Below are positions 34,983 to 46,050 of a stretch of DNA of 64,000 nt, one piece after another. This DNA comes from Janthinobacterium sp. 64 (GTDB lineage Bacteria > Pseudomonadota > Gammaproteobacteria > Burkholderiales > Burkholderiaceae_D): contig NZ_PHUG01000001.1 of the NCBI RefSeq assembly GCF_002813325.1, positions 2,666,001 through 2,730,000 on the forward strand, in the 5' to 3' direction. The notes beneath the pieces were generated by a model. It saw only the letters and a list, made by a program, of their open reading frames with translations. It searched no databases and was not told the origin of the DNA. The translations under genes were made by a program, and so were the position numbers. The stretch's first letter is position 1, and each line of letters opens with the position of its first letter.

Positions 34983-37900
34983 TCAGTATTCGACCGCCAC
35001 CTCTTGCGCGCCCAGCATTTGCTCGAGCGCCATCTGCAATTCATCCGATGGCGCCACTTTCCACTCGTCCCCGAACTGCAGCACGCAACTGACGCCTTGC
35101 GGGCTGACCCGCGCAGCGATCGGCAAGCCCGTCTCGGCCCGGTGCGGCAGGATCACGTCACGGATGCGCTTGGCGTCCAGCGTGGCGGGCAAGGTCAGGC
35201 CCAGCTGGCGGCCATACTGCACGCGCGCCGCGATGATGTCGAAAGCGCTCTCGGCCGTGATGCGCAAGCCGCCCGAGAAACGGTCTTCCGACACCTTGCC
35301 GACGACGGCGAGAAATTCATCTTCCTTGAAAATTTTCCTGTTGGAATCGAACAATTCGCCATACACGGTCACTTCCACCGTACCGCTCTTGTCATCCAGG
35401 GTGACGATGAGAATCTTGCCGCGCTGCGTCATCTGCGTGCGTAAACCCGTGATGACGCCAGCCATCATGCGCGGTTCGCGCGACGGCGACAGTTCCGACA
35501 ATTTCGTGCGCGCAAAACGGCGCGCCTCGGGCGCATATGAGTCGAACAGATGGCCGGACAGATAGAAGCCCAGGGCGATCTTTTCTTCCGTCAATCGCTG
35601 TTTGTCACTCCACACGGGCACCTTGACGTACTCGGGCGGCGCCACCATGTCGCTGTCGTCGCCGCCGAACAGGCTCACCTGATTGGCCGCCTTGGCCGCC
35701 TGGTCGGCGCATTCCATGGCGAACGCCACGGATGCGAGCAGGATGGCGCGGTCGACCTTCAGGCAGTCGAAGGCGCCGCTGCGTATCAGCGACTCGATGG
35801 TGCGGCGGTTGATCTGCTTTTTATCCACGCGCTTGCAGAAATCGAACAGGCTCGTGAAGGGACCGCCGGCCTCGCGCGCGGCGATGATCGCTTCGATGGC
35901 GTTCTGGCCCGAGCCTTTCACGGCGCCCAGGCCATAGCGGATCTGCGTGACTTTCTTGCCGCTCACGGACGGCGGCGCACCGCTCGGCGTGAAGCGGTAG
36001 TCCGATTCGTTGATATCCGGCGGCAACAAGGTCAGCTTGCAGATTTCCAGCGAGTCTTCCACCAGGATCTTGATCTTGTCCGTGTCGTCCATGGCCAGCG
36101 ACAAGTTGGCGGCCATGAAGGCGGCCGTGTGGTGCGCCTTCAAATACGCCGTGTGGTACGACAGCAAGGCATAGGCGGCGGCGTGCGATTTGTTAAAACC
36201 GTAGCCGGCGAACTTTTCCATCAAGTCGAAGATCTCGTCGGCCTTTTCCGCCGTCAAGCCATCTTTCGCCGCACCGGCGCGGAAGATCTCGCGGTGCTCG
36301 GCCATCTCTTCGGCCTTCTTTTTACCCATGGCGCGGCGCAGCATGTCGGCGCCGCCCAGCGAGTAGCCGCCGACGATCTGCGCCATCTGCATCACCTGCT
36401 CCTGATACACCATGATGCCGTAGGTTTCGGACAGAATCGATTCCGTGCGCGGATCGGGATAATCGAAGCGTTCACCGTGCTTGCGCTTGCAAAAATCGGG
36501 AATCAGGTCCATCGGGCCCGGACGGTACAACGCCACGAGCGCGATAATGTCTTCAAAACGGTCGGGACGCGCATCTTTCAGCATGCCCTGCATGCCGCGC
36601 GACTCGAGCTGGAACACGGCCACGGTCTTGGCCTTGGTCAGCAAGTCATACGACGGCTTGTCATTCAGCGGCAAGGTGGCCAGGTCGAAGTTCGCCTGCG
36701 CGGGATCGAGCTGCTTGATGTAGCGCACGGCGCGGTCGAGAATCGTGAGGGTCGTCAGACCCAAAAAGTCGAACTTCACGAGGCCGACGGCCTCCACGTC
36801 ATCCTTGTCGTACTGCGACACGACGCCCGAGTCGCCGCCCTGCGTGTACAGCGGGCAGAAATCCGTCAGCTTGCCCGGAGCGATCAGCACGCCACCCGCG
36901 TGCATGCCGATATTGCGCGTGATGCCTTCGACTTGCTGCGCCAGGTCCAGCAACTGCTTGACCTCTTCCTCGTTTTCCTGGCGCTCCTTGAGCAACGGCT
37001 CTTCCTCGATGGCGTCGGCGATCGACACGGGTTTGCCCGGCTTGAACGGGATCAGCTTCGAGATGCCGTCGCAGAAGTTGTAGCCGAAGTCCATCACCCG
37101 GCCCACGTCGCGGATCGCGCCCTTGGCCGCCATGGTACCGAAGGTGGCGATCTGCGAGACGGCCTCCTTGCCATACAAATCCTTGACGTGCTGGATGACG
37201 CGGTCGCGCCCTTCCTGGCAAAAGTCGATATCGAAGTCGGGCATCGAGACGCGTTCGGGATTGAGAAAACGCTCGAACAGCAGGTTGTATTGCAATGGAT
37301 CCAGATCGGTAATGAGCAGCGAATACGCCACCAGCGAACCGGCACCCGAACCGCGGCCCGGGCCGACGGGTACGCCGTTTTCCTTGGCCCACTGGATAAA
37401 CTCGGCCACGATGAGGAAGTAGCCGGGGAATTTCATGTTGCAAATCGTGTCCGTCTCGAATTTCAAGCGCGACTCGTAGCGCGGGCGCTCCTTTTCACGG
37501 CGCTCGGGATCGGGATACAGCTGCAATAGCCGTTTTTCCAGGCCCGCCTGCGATTCGGCAACGAGGAACTCGTCGATCGTCATGCCGGGCGGCGTGGGGA
37601 AGTTCGGCAACTGTGGCTTGCCCAGGGTCAAGGTCAGGTTGCAGCGCTTGGCGATTTCCACGGAATTGGCCAATGCGACAGGCAAGTCGGCGAACAGTTC
37701 CGCCATGTCCGCCTGCGACAGGAAGCGCTGGCTGTCGTTGAAGCGCTTCACGCGCTTGGCGTTGGCCAGCATTTCGCCTTCGGCGATACAGGTGCGGGCT
37801 TCGTGGGCAATAAATTCCTCTGGGGAAATAAATTGCACGGGATGCGTGGCCACCACGGGTAAACCGAGCTTGGCCGCCAGCGCCACCGCATGGCGCACCT

Positions 37901-38528
37901 GCGCTTCCTGGTTGGCCTGGCCGCCGCGCTGGATCTCGACATAGAAGTGGCCGGGAAAAATCTCGGCCCAGCGCTGGGCGTTGCGTTCGGCCAGGGCCAA
38001 GTTGCCATTCTCGATAGCAATGCCAACATCGCCGAAATGCGCGCCGGACAGGGCGATCAAGCCATTTGCCGCGCTTTCGCCCGGGTACAGGTCGTAGGTA
38101 TTCGTCGCCAGTGCCTGCAGCCACTCGATGCGCAGCTCCGCGCGTCCCTTGTACTGGTTGGTCAGCCAGGCCATCGACAGCAGTTCGCACAGTTGCAGAT
38201 AGCCCATGCGATTCTTCGCCAGCAACAGCAAACGCGACGGTTTTTCGCGGTTGTCGTCATTCGTGATCCACACGTCGACGCCGACGATGGGCTTGATGCC
38301 CTTGCCGCGCGCTTCCTTGTAAAACTTGACCATGCCAAACAGGTTCGACAAGTCGGTGACGGCCAGCGCCACCTGCTTGTCCTTCGCCGCTGCCTTGACC
38401 ACGTCGTCGATGCGCACCAGGCCATCGACGATCGAGTACTCCGAGTGCACGCGCAAGTGGACGAAGGCGGGACCGGGCTGCACCGCTTGCTGTGAACCTG
38501 CCGGAGCGCCGGCCTCTTGCATTACCAT
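34983..38528 (-). CDS. dnaE: DNA polymerase III alpha subunit
   Basis: Catalytic subunit of the replicative polymerase. About 1181 residues. PHP domain at the start ([21 protein letters not shown]), polymerase core with [16 protein letters not shown] and the catalytic aspartates in [15 protein letters not shown] (near residue 430), the [12 protein letters not shown] region, the helix-hairpin-helix part, an OB fold ([23 protein letters not shown]) and the C-terminal tau-binding domain. Start is uncertain: ATG 38528 has AGGA five bases upstream; ATG 38534, ATG 38522 and TTG 38555 are alternatives. Divergent from trhO. Confidence 0.97.
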   Translation of the reverse strand: MVMQEAGAPAGSQQAVQPGPAFVHLRVHSEYSIVDGLVRIDDVVKAAAKDKQVALAVTDLSNLFGMVKFYKEARGKGIKPIVGVDVWITNDDNREKPSRLLLLAKNRMGYLQLCELLSMAWLTNQYKGRAELRIEWLQALATNTYDLYPGESAANGLIALSGAHFGDVGIAIENGNLALAERNAQRWAEIFPGHFYVEIQRGGQANQEAQVRHAVALAAKLGLPVVATHPVQFISPEEFIAHEARTCIAEGEMLANAKRVKRFNDSQRFLSQADMAELFADLPVALANSVEIAKRCNLTLTLGKPQLPNFPTPPGMTIDEFLVAESQAGLEKRLLQLYPDPERREKERPRYESRLKFETDTICNMKFPGYFLIVAEFIQWAKENGVPVGPGRGSGAGSLVAYSLLITDLDPLQYNLLFERFLNPERVSMPDFDIDFCQEGRDRVIQHVKDLYGKEAVSQIATFGTMAAKGAIRDVGRVMDFGYNFCDGISKLIPFKPGKPVSIADAIEEEPLLKERQENEEEVKQLLDLAQQVEGITRNIGMHAGGVLIAPGKLTDFCPLYTQGGDSGVVSQYDKDDVEAVGLVKFDFLGLTTLTILDRAVRYIKQLDPAQANFDLATLPLNDKPSYDLLTKAKTVAVFQLESRGMQGMLKDARPDRFEDIIALVALYRPGPMDLIPDFCKRKHGERFDYPDPRTESILSETYGIMVYQEQVMQMAQIVGGYSLGGADMLRRAMGKKKAEEMAEHREIFRAGAAKDGLTAEKADEIFDLMEKFAGYGFNKSHAAAYALLSYHTAYLKAHHTAAFMAANLSLAMDDTDKIKILVEDSLEICKLTLLPPDINESDYRFTPSGAPPSVSGKKVTQIRYGLGAVKGSGQNAIEAIIAAREAGGPFTSLFDFCKRVDKKQINRRTIESLIRSGAFDCLKVDRAILLASVAFAMECADQAAKAANQVSLFGGDDSDMVAPPEYVKVPVWSDKQRLTEEKIALGFYLSGHLFDSYAPEARRFARTKLSELSPSREPRMMAGVITGLRTQMTQRGKILIVTLDDKSGTVEVTVYGELFDSNRKIFKEDEFLAVVGKVSEDRFSGGLRITAESAFDIIAARVQYGRQLGLTLPATLDAKRIRDVILPHRAETGLPIAARVSPQGVSCVLQFGDEWKVAPSDELQMALEQMLGAQEVAVEY

Positions 38529-38659
38529 TTCCATCCTGTGTACCGTTTCGTGCAAAATTCAATGGGGTGTATTCTACCGCGTCGCGCGTGCGGACCGGGT
38601 ATCCGGCCTGGCCCGTCGGGCTTATAATATCGGCTGTTCAGTCTAAGCCGATCGCCATC

Positions 38660-39556
38660 ATGCAAGCCATCACCCCAGCAACACCCGCCGTTTCCGCCGC
38701 CGTCAACCCGCTGGCCGTCACGTTTGTCAATATCGCCGCGTATAAATTCATCACGCTCGACGATACGGAAGCCATGCGTCCCCTGTATCAGGAGCAATGC
38801 CTGGCGCTGGAACTGAAGGGCACCATCCTGCTGACACCGGAAGGCATCAATATGTTCCTGTCCGGCACGCGTGAGCATATCGACAGCTTCCTCGCCTGGG
38901 TCCGCAGCGACGAGCGTCTGGCCGATCTGGAATGGAAGGAAAGCTTGTCGAACGAGCAATCGCACAAGCGCATGCTGGTCAAGCTGAAAAAAGAAATCAT
39001 CACCATGCGCATGCCGCTGATCAAGCCGGAACTGGGCCGCGCCCCGTCCGTCGATGCGCACACGCTCAAGCGCTGGCTCGACGCCGGCGTCGACGACGCG
39101 GGCAAACCCGTGGTGATGATGGAAACGCGCAATGCCTTCGAAGTGGACGTGGGTACGTTCAACAACACGCTCGATTACCGTATCGACAAGTTTACGGAAT
39201 TCCCGGCCGTTGCCGCAGCGCACAAGGAAGAACTGGAAGGCAAGACCGTCGTCACCTTCTGCACGGGCGGCATCCGCTGCGAAAAGGCCGCCATCCACAT
39301 GAAGGAAATCGGCTACGACAGCGTGTACCAGCTCGACGGCGGCATCCTGAAGTATTTCGAGGAAGTGGGCGGCGAGCACTACACGGGCGACTGTTTCGTG
39401 TTCGACTACCGCACGGCCCTGAACCCGAAACTGGAACCGACGGAAACCGTGCAATGTTTCGTCTGCCGCGCCGTCGTCACGCCGCGCCAGCAGCTGGCGC
39501 CGGAATACGTGTATGAGGTGTCTTGCCCGCATTGCTACGGCAAGCATAGACTCTAA
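38660..39556 (+). CDS. trhO: tRNA uridine(34) hydroxylase (rhodanese family)
   Basis: 298-residue TrhO/YceA-type protein that, with oxygen, forms 5-hydroxyuridine at the tRNA wobble position. N-terminal acylphosphatase-like part ([29 protein letters not shown]), then a rhodanese domain with [14 protein letters not shown] and the active-site loop [12 protein letters not shown] (Cys201). The C-terminal cysteine pairs CFVC and CPHC suggest a metal site. The ATG at 38660 is the family start; the frame is open further upstream. It marks the left border of the O-antigen region. Confidence 0.93.
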   Translation: MQAITPATPAVSAAVNPLAVTFVNIAAYKFITLDDTEAMRPLYQEQCLALELKGTILLTPEGINMFLSGTREHIDSFLAWVRSDERLADLEWKESLSNEQSHKRMLVKLKKEIITMRMPLIKPELGRAPSVDAHTLKRWLDAGVDDAGKPVVMMETRNAFEVDVGTFNNTLDYRIDKFTEFPAVAAAHKEELEGKTVVTFCTGGIRCEKAAIHMKEIGYDSVYQLDGGILKYFEEVGGEHYTGDCFVFDYRTALNPKLEPTETVQCFVCRAVVTPRQQLAPEYVYEVSCPHCYGKHRL

Positions 39557-39677
39557 TACCGGGCGCAGAAGGTAGGACAGCACTTGCCTGGTACCGCAGA
39601 CCGTTTCTTAAAAACCAGACTCGATCCATTCTTGCGTTTTTCAGGCGAAACTCCTACCTACCAAGCGATCAATTCTT

Positions 39678-40691
39678 TTACGTAATATATCGTAAAGGTT
39701 TAATCAGTCGCAGTATATAAATAAGCACGAACGACGCGGCGAACACGCAAATAGAAGTAGTCAGAGAAGTGACCCATGGATTCCCTATCGTCGCTGAAAT
39801 AGCGCGCGCCTTGAAAATGGGGTCAATCATAAAGATGTGTATACAATAAATTCCCAAGGTACAGTCGGATATGGCCATTACCCAGCGCGACGGCACGCCT
39901 GGTTTCATCCCCATAAAGGCAGTGTATAAGCCATAGGCGGCCCCTACGACCAGGGGCGACAGGTAAATATAGAAAAATTCACAAGGCCCACCCAGGTGTT
40001 GTGACCACAAATAAGTAACGGCCATAGTGGCGGCTGAGCAACTGGCAAAAATGGTCAACCCTGCCATGAGGCTACCGCGGCTATCGGCGATATAAGCACC
40101 AAGCAACAAATAGCCAATATATCCGCCAAAGTATGTCAAATGATACTGTGTAGCAAGCAACCCCAACTGTAAGCTTCCGCATTGCGTATCATTCATCAGC
40201 GCCATGATGGTTGGGTAGATCGAAGCGACCGCGAACCAGAGCAAGATGAACGCCAGATGCTCTTGCCTGCTGCTATGCTGGTAAAACTTGCGTAATACTG
40301 GCACTACGGCGTACAGACCAACGAGGGCATACAAGTACCACAGGTGAAACATTGTCTGGCCACTCATAATTTTCACCACCCACGCATCCCAGTTACCAAT
40401 AATTACACCGTTATACGCTAGCCACCATAGGAAAAAACATGACCAAAATATTAATGGTGGGATAATTTTTAAGAAGCGCTTACGAAAAAAAGTGCCAAGG
40501 GCCTCATCCTTCGATAATAGATTGGCGCCGCTAATCATAAAAAATATCGGTACGCATGCACGCGTCAGTGAGTCATAGAAATTGGCTGCCCACCACTTTT
40601 CTCCGAAAGCATGAAAATTCTCTGCTGAAACATGCAATAAAATCACCATAAAACACGCAACGATACGCAACAAGCTAACTCTTCGGTCCAT
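39678..40691 (-). CDS. acyltransferase 3 family membrane protein (possible O-acetylase)
   Basis: 337 residues, about ten membrane helices. The acyltransferase-3 signature is present: RVSLLRIVACFMVILLHVS with the conserved histidine, and a CVPIFFMISG segment. The family moves acetyl or other acyl groups from cytosolic donors to sugars of LPS or exopolysaccharide; WecH/OafA are members. Standing head-to-head with the wzx gene at the edge of the O-antigen locus, it may decorate the O-unit. Base composition is more A+T-rich than in dnaE or trhO. The ATG at 40691 (GGGAT upstream) is preferred over TTG 40709. Confidence 0.87.
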   Translation of the reverse strand: MDRRVSLLRIVACFMVILLHVSAENFHAFGEKWWAANFYDSLTRACVPIFFMISGANLLSKDEALGTFFRKRFLKIIPPLIFWSCFFLWWLAYNGVIIGNWDAWVVKIMSGQTMFHLWYLYALVGLYAVVPVLRKFYQHSSRQEHLAFILLWFAVASIYPTIMALMNDTQCGSLQLGLLATQYHLTYFGGYIGYLLLGAYIADSRGSLMAGLTIFASCSAATMAVTYLWSQHLGGPCEFFYIYLSPLVVGAAYGLYTAFMGMKPGVPSRWVMAISDCTLGIYCIHIFMIDPIFKARAISATIGNPWVTSLTTSICVFAASFVLIYILRLIKPLRYIT

Positions 40692-41024
40692 TCTTATCCC
40701 ATTCTTCAAGAAAACTGCTATTGCAGAATATCAATATCATGCAAAACTGACAAAAGTACTTTACCGATACCGATAGTCATTCGCGCGTCAGCTCTTACTT
40801 GGACGATCGCGTTCAAACCCGCTATACTAAGGGGTTACCTTAAAGGCATTAGATTTTGATAGTGATTTTACGTTAATTAATTGCATTTAAGAAAACATCA
40901 CTCTCCCAGTCCTTTCGCCATACTTGGCTAGGCCAAGGGTTCACTACGCCAGAGTAGCTGCGCTAGTTGGCTTGAACCAAAACATTTTCCGCTGGTATGG
41001 TATGTCATCTGAGACGCCCCCGCC
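40692..41024 (+). promoter_or_regulatory. promoter and structured leader of the O-antigen operon
   Basis: No gene seen. Strong promoter TTGGAC (40799-40804), 18 bases, TATACT (40823-40828). The leader is about 190 bases long. It contains the hairpin CTTGGC-TAG-GCCAAG (40923-40937), CTAC/GTAG (40944-40957), and GGTTCA (40938-40943) complementary to TGAACC (40973-40978); GCCAA (40932-40936) can alternatively pair with TTGGC (40967-40971). No ops/JUMPstart element (GGCGGTAG) is found. Confidence 0.6.
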
Positions 41025-42536
41025 ATGCATCTCAACCTAAAGATTCATTACATGCTTATCCGCAACACTTTGTACAACTTGCTCGGACTTGGCTTACCGA
41101 TGCTGGTCGCTATCGGATCGATGCCAGCCCTGATCCATCTGCTCGGCGACGAACGTTTTGGCATGTTGACGCTCATCTGGGCTGTGGTCAGCTATTTCGG
41201 ATTATTCGACTTGGGCTTGGGACGCGCACTGACATTGCAAATATCGCAACTAATAGCAGACAAGCGCGACGCGGATCTTCCCTCGCTGATTTATACCAGC
41301 CTGCTGATCATGTCCGCGCTGGGCTCGTTTGCCGGCATGCTCATGTGGCTCGGAGCTGACTGGGGTGCAGCCCATATGGCTGGCGGCGTAAATACCAAGG
41401 AAATTTCTGGTTCCGTCAAGGTCATGGCAATGGCGATGCCATTTATTGTATTGACCTCCGGTTTGCGCGGTATTTTGGAAGCGAGAGGGGCGTTCGGCAT
41501 CATTAACATGATACGTTTACCTATGGGAATGTTCACCTTTCTCGGCCCGCTGGCGGTGGTGCTATGGTACAAAAATGACCTGATCGCGGTTACCGTTGCG
41601 CTTACCGTCGGACGTATCGTCGCGTGTCTGGCCCATGTCTACTATGCCACACGCTCACTGCCCGGCATGCTCAATGACCGGCGCTATCGCAGGGAGTTGA
41701 TCAGAGGCTTGATCAGCTCAGGCGGATGGATGACCGTCAGCAATGTCATCAGCCCATTGATGGGCTACATGGACCGCTTCCTCATTGGGGCAACCATTTC
41801 CGCCGCTGCTGTGGCCTACTATGTCACGCCATTCGAAGTCATCTCCAAATTATGGATCATTCCTGGGGCGTTGACGGCAGTACTCTTCCCTCGCTTTACA
41901 GGCGAATTATTTGCGCACGGCAAGGAATCCCCTACGCTTTTCAGAAAAGCGCTACTGATGTTATTTTTGGCTATCTATCCGTCAACGTTGTTTTTTGGCA
42001 TTTTTGCCCAAGATTTCTTGCGGCTGTGGATCAATCCCGAGTTTGCTGAAAAAAGCTACTTTTTACTGCAAGTTTTCTCGCTGGGCATCATGATCAACTG
42101 CATGGCGCACATCCCCTTCACTTTGATCCAAGGTGCAGGGAAAGTCAGGGTCACTGCCATGATCCATCTGGTGCAGTTCCCATTTTTCATTCTCATCCTG
42201 TGGTTGGCCACCTCGCGTTACGGCTTGGTGGGGGCGGTGGGAGCATGGCTGGCACGGATGCTGATCGATGCTTTCATCATGTTTTTTCAAGCCGCGAACA
42301 TCATCAACATGCGCGAGGTCATTGATCACCCACTACGGCTCTGCGGCGTGGGCATCCTCATACTTTTATCGTACTTGCCAGTGCTTGTCGACGGCCTCCT
42401 GACACGAACATTGCTATATGCATGCTGCATATCTGTAATGTTTGCTTACATATGGCTTTGTATAGCAACAAAAAACGAACGACAATACGTCCTTGGCAAA
42501 ATTTCTTCTGATTTCGGTGGCAAGCATGATCTTTAA
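41025..42536 (+). CDS. wzx: O-unit flippase (Wzx)
   Basis: 503 residues, 12-14 membrane helices, polysaccharide transport (MATE/MOP-like) family. Start region NTLYNLLGLGLPMLVAIGSMPALIHLLG and the internal DRFLIGATISAAAVAYYVTPFEV are typical of Wzx. It moves undecaprenyl-diphosphate-linked O-units across the inner membrane. First gene after the operon promoter. Start either at ATG 41025 or nine codons later at 41052; the latter fits the hydrophobic start better but has no better ribosome site. The next gene begins inside its last codons. Confidence 0.88.
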   Translation: MHLNLKIHYMLIRNTLYNLLGLGLPMLVAIGSMPALIHLLGDERFGMLTLIWAVVSYFGLFDLGLGRALTLQISQLIADKRDADLPSLIYTSLLIMSALGSFAGMLMWLGADWGAAHMAGGVNTKEISGSVKVMAMAMPFIVLTSGLRGILEARGAFGIINMIRLPMGMFTFLGPLAVVLWYKNDLIAVTVALTVGRIVACLAHVYYATRSLPGMLNDRRYRRELIRGLISSGGWMTVSNVISPLMGYMDRFLIGATISAAAVAYYVTPFEVISKLWIIPGALTAVLFPRFTGELFAHGKESPTLFRKALLMLFLAIYPSTLFFGIFAQDFLRLWINPEFAEKSYFLLQVFSLGIMINCMAHIPFTLIQGAGKVRVTAMIHLVQFPFFILILWLATSRYGLVGAVGAWLARMLIDAFIMFFQAANIINMREVIDHPLRLCGVGILILLSYLPVLVDGLLTRTLLYACCISVMFAYIWLCIATKNERQYVLGKISSDFGGKHDL

Positions 42537-43470
42537 AGACAATCCATTGGTTACTATCGTGACTCCCGCCTACAATCAGGCTGAGTTTCTTGAGGAAACT
42601 ATTGCAAGCGTGCTGGCACAAGACTATCCGCATATCGAATATATCGTGCTGGACGACGGTTCGACGGATAACACCAAGGAAATATTGCAAAAACACCAAG
42701 GTGAATTTTATATTGAAAGTCAGCAGAACATGGGGCAAGCCAGTACCTTGAATAAGGGATGGGATATGGCCCGAGGAGAAATTTTCGGTTACCTGAGCGC
42801 TGATGATATTTTGTATCCTGGGGCAATTACCAAGCTGGTAGCTGCATTACAAGCTGATGCCAGCATTGCCGTGGTCTATCCAGATTGCCACCTGATTGAT
42901 CCGGCATCGATTATCATAAAAAAGAATGTATGCCGTCAGTTCGATCATGAAAATCTCGTTGTTGAGCAAGAATGCTTTATTGGTCCCGGCGCATTGTTTC
43001 GTAAAGCTTCCTACCTGAAAGCGGGTGGCTGGCGGCCTGATCTGAAACTGGCACCTGATCGCGAGTTCTGGATGCGGGTGGGCCTCAATGGCGGCTTCAA
43101 AATGCTCGAAGAACCACTGGCGGGCTATCGCATGCATCCGAAATCCATTTCTTTCTATGAAAAGCGGCCGGAGATCGCAATGGAATATCTGCGAGTAATG
43201 GACGATTTCTATGCGCGCAAGGACTTAGCACAGTGCCTCATTACTCGCAAAGATGAAGCATATTCGCATGCCTTGCTGGTCATCGCCCGTTCGCACCTGC
43301 GCAGCGGCGATGTGACTGGCGGCTACAAAAAGTACCGCGAAGCCATCGCCCGCTATCCCCGTCACCATTCTTTGCGCACGATACTCAGCCTGTTGCGAAC
43401 CAGCATCAGTAAACCGCTGCGCCGGCTAATCTGGGGTCTGCAATCCTTGTTGCCAAAGACAAAGATTTAA
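42526..43470 (+). CDS. family 2 glycosyltransferase
   Basis: 314 residues, GT-A fold. Start NPLVTIVTPAYNQAEFLEETIASVLAQ, the nucleotide site VLDDGSTDNT, and SADDILYPGA with its DXD-like aspartates; ends with a short basic helix. Cytosolic, adds one sugar of the O-unit from a nucleotide-sugar donor; the sugar is unknown. The ATG at 42526 overlaps the wzx stop by 11 bases. A TTG at 42493 is less likely because conservation begins at IFKDNPLVT. Confidence 0.9.
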   Translation: MIFKDNPLVTIVTPAYNQAEFLEETIASVLAQDYPHIEYIVLDDGSTDNTKEILQKHQGEFYIESQQNMGQASTLNKGWDMARGEIFGYLSADDILYPGAITKLVAALQADASIAVVYPDCHLIDPASIIIKKNVCRQFDHENLVVEQECFIGPGALFRKASYLKAGGWRPDLKLAPDREFWMRVGLNGGFKMLEEPLAGYRMHPKSISFYEKRPEIAMEYLRVMDDFYARKDLAQCLITRKDEAYSHALLVIARSHLRSGDVTGGYKKYREAIARYPRHHSLRTILSLLRTSISKPLRRLIWGLQSLLPKTKI

Positions 43471-43472
43471 AT

Positions 43473-44846
43473 ATGGGCGCTAACAGACCTGCAAACCAAA
43501 AGCCCCGGGGCCTTTGGTTGCCTATTATATTCTTTCAGATCTATCTGAATATCTCGGTATTTTTATTTGCTTTTGGACCGTGGCCGTGGCCGATCAGCAA
43601 TCCTGTTGAACTATACAGCTTTCTGACTGCCTCTCACATTTTGCTCGCTTTGGGATATTACTCCGGCCACAAAAAGGCTTTGCGTTCCCGACTAGTGACC
43701 AGCAAGTCAAAAATCGATTGGTTGAGGATTTCATTAATCCTGAATCTGGTCATGTTGCTGCCGAGTTCATTTTCGCGCACAGGTACCTTTTTGCCCAATA
43801 TCATGTTCGGTTTGGCAGCCCCTGGCGAAGCATATCAAAATGCAGTGGAAAGAAGCTTCTCCGGCGGCCCATGGGTGATCATCGAGTATATCCGAATTAT
43901 ATTGGCACCCTTACTGGCATTAAGCTTTCCCTTTGTAGTGGCAACTTGGCAAAAACGCACCACAAACGAAAAACTGTGCTGCGCCTTCATCATTTTATTT
44001 AATATTTCCATGTATATTTCCATGGGAACCAACAAAACCATCGTCGATACGGTGCTGTTGGTTCCCTGGCTTATGGCACTGGCTATCGCCTCCAGGCATT
44101 TAATACTGAACAAGAAACAAAAAACAATACTGGCGTTGGCTAGCCTAACGGCGATGTTTGGTGCCTTTATCTTCTTCGGCTATGGGCAAACCCAGCGCTC
44201 TGGCGGTGTCGCAAGCGGTAGAACGTTTGGTCCACCGATCTTCATAGAGCCCGATCCCGATAATTGGATGACATACGCAATGCCGGAGCAATATCAAATC
44301 TATGTAGAGTCACTTTTGCGCTATTTGTGCCAGGGCTACTATGCACTGTCACGTGCCATGCTGCTCGATTTTGAAAGCACCTTCGGTGTCGGCAATTCGA
44401 TATTTCTCTCAAGAGCAGCGACTTCGCTAACTGGCATGGTGGAATTAGGAACACATACCTATCCGGCCAGGCTGGAAGCGGCAGAAGGGTGGGGTGAACT
44501 GACACTGTGGCATTCGATCTATACGTGGATCGCGTCGGATGTAGGTTTCGCTGGCACTTTGTTGATCGTGTTCTTTATTGGCCGCTATCTTGCCATGTCA
44601 TGGATATATGCAATCTTATACACCGATAAACTCTCCATCCTGCTATTTACTTATTTGACCATCATGTTGCTATATTTCCCAGCAAATAATCAACTGATGC
44701 AGAATGGTGAATCCTGCATGGGATTTCTATTGACTTTATTTTTATGGCTCCTATTCACCGGACCATTGATGAAGGAAATAAAAAAAATACGAAAAATGCA
44801 AATCCTCAAGCGGCAGAAAAAAATACCCAGATTGCCCAAGATTTGA
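43473..44846 (+). CDS. wzy: putative O-antigen polymerase (Wzy)
   Basis: 457-residue polytopic membrane protein (about 11 helices) with one large periplasmic loop around residues 235-330 (GQTQRSGGVASGRTFGPPIF to RLEAAEGWGELTLWHSIYTW). Wzy proteins are poorly conserved and identified by this topology and by position in the locus. It would join O-units at the reducing end in the periplasm. Starts two bases after the glycosyltransferase stop. Codon use is A+T-rich and unlike the flanking core genes, which suggests horizontal origin. Confidence 0.72.
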   Translation: MGANRPANQKPRGLWLPIIFFQIYLNISVFLFAFGPWPWPISNPVELYSFLTASHILLALGYYSGHKKALRSRLVTSKSKIDWLRISLILNLVMLLPSSFSRTGTFLPNIMFGLAAPGEAYQNAVERSFSGGPWVIIEYIRIILAPLLALSFPFVVATWQKRTTNEKLCCAFIILFNISMYISMGTNKTIVDTVLLVPWLMALAIASRHLILNKKQKTILALASLTAMFGAFIFFGYGQTQRSGGVASGRTFGPPIFIEPDPDNWMTYAMPEQYQIYVESLLRYLCQGYYALSRAMLLDFESTFGVGNSIFLSRAATSLTGMVELGTHTYPARLEAAEGWGELTLWHSIYTWIASDVGFAGTLLIVFFIGRYLAMSWIYAILYTDKLSILLFTYLTIMLLYFPANNQLMQNGESCMGFLLTLFLWLLFTGPLMKEIKKIRKMQILKRQKKIPRLPKI

Positions 44847-44861
44847 ACGAAAAGATTACAA

Positions 44862-46022
44862 GTGAAAAAGAAAATATTAATACTGGTCGATTGGTACTTG
44901 CCTGGCTATAAGGGTGGGGGACAGATCAAGGCTGTCGAATACATAGTCGAGAATCTGAAGGAATACTTCGATTTTTATATCTTGTGTCGCGACCATGATG
45001 CAGATGGAACAAGCTATCCAGGCATCGCCACGAACACCTGGATTATGCGTGATGGCATCTGGATAAAATACATGTCTGCCACCCAGCGACCTTACCGTGC
45101 CAGTATCACGGCTGAAGTAGCGCTACCACAGTGGGATGCCATTTACGCCAATAGTTTTTTCAGCACCTATTTTTCGATCATCCCTTTGCTGGCACGGCGT
45201 TTCTCGGCAAGTTCTAAACGGCCATTTATTCTGGCACCTCGAGGTGAATTCTCACCTGGCGCCTTCAATCTGAAACGCTGGAAAAAAAGGGCATTTGTCG
45301 GCCTGGCGAAACTGCTGGGCCTGCACCGGGATGTGTTGTGGCATGCGTCGACAGAGTTGGAACAGGCGGACATCCTGAAACAATTTGCGCAAGCGAGCGT
45401 ACACATCGCCCGCGAATTGCTGCCCCCTGCGGTACAGTCTCAAATTACCCCGTTGGAAAAAGAACCAGGCCAGTTACGACTTATCTTCTTATCGCGTATT
45501 TCCAGCAAGAAGGGACTCGATATTGCGCTGCGGACGCTGTCCAACCTCGACAATGGGCAAGTCAGGATGGATATATATGGCCCCATCGAAGATGTACGCC
45601 ATTGGAACGAGTGCTGCGCCTTGATTGCCAGCATGCCTTCCAATGTCACCGTCAAGTACTGCGGTGAACTTCCGCATGCACGCATCAAGGAGGTCATTCC
45701 CGAGTATCATTTTCTGTTTTTTCCCACGCTGGGAGAAAATTTTGGCTATGTCATCATAGAAAGTCTCTTGGCAGGGCGGCCTGTATTGATCAGTGACCAG
45801 ACCCCATGGCGCCAACTGCAGCAAAAACAGATCGGGTTCGACATTCCACTTGCGCGGCCAGACTTGTTCGTGCAAACCCTGCAAACTCTGATTGGACTGA
45901 ACCAGGCCGGTTTTGACACTTACCAGGCAAGTGTCAGCGCCTATGCCAGCGCCTACGTCGCATCGCAAAGCACGCTGGTTAACGACAGCTTTGCGCTATT
46001 TTCTCGGGCCCAGTCAGCCTGA
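44862..46022 (+). CDS. family 4-like glycosyltransferase
   Basis: 386 residues, GT-B fold. N-terminal MKKKILILVDWYLPGYKGGG, with the glycine-rich acceptor loop; C-terminal donor domain has LIFLSRISSKKGLDIAL and the E-x7-E motif region FFPTLGENFGYVIIESLLAGRPV. Transfers a sugar with retention in the cytosol. GTG start at 44862 with only a weak purine stretch before it. Third gene adding to the O-unit. Confidence 0.9.
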   Translation: MKKKILILVDWYLPGYKGGGQIKAVEYIVENLKEYFDFYILCRDHDADGTSYPGIATNTWIMRDGIWIKYMSATQRPYRASITAEVALPQWDAIYANSFFSTYFSIIPLLARRFSASSKRPFILAPRGEFSPGAFNLKRWKKRAFVGLAKLLGLHRDVLWHASTELEQADILKQFAQASVHIARELLPPAVQSQITPLEKEPGQLRLIFLSRISSKKGLDIALRTLSNLDNGQVRMDIYGPIEDVRHWNECCALIASMPSNVTVKYCGELPHARIKEVIPEYHFLFFPTLGENFGYVIIESLLAGRPVLISDQTPWRQLQQKQIGFDIPLARPDLFVQTLQTLIGLNQAGFDTYQASVSAYASAYVASQSTLVNDSFALFSRAQSA

Positions 46023-46050
46023 GTGAAGAGTCAATAATGAAAGCAACAAT

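Noticed and set aside
40692..41024. JUMPstart/ops element for RfaH control of the O-antigen operon
   Set aside because: The core GGCGGTAG is not present in the leader.
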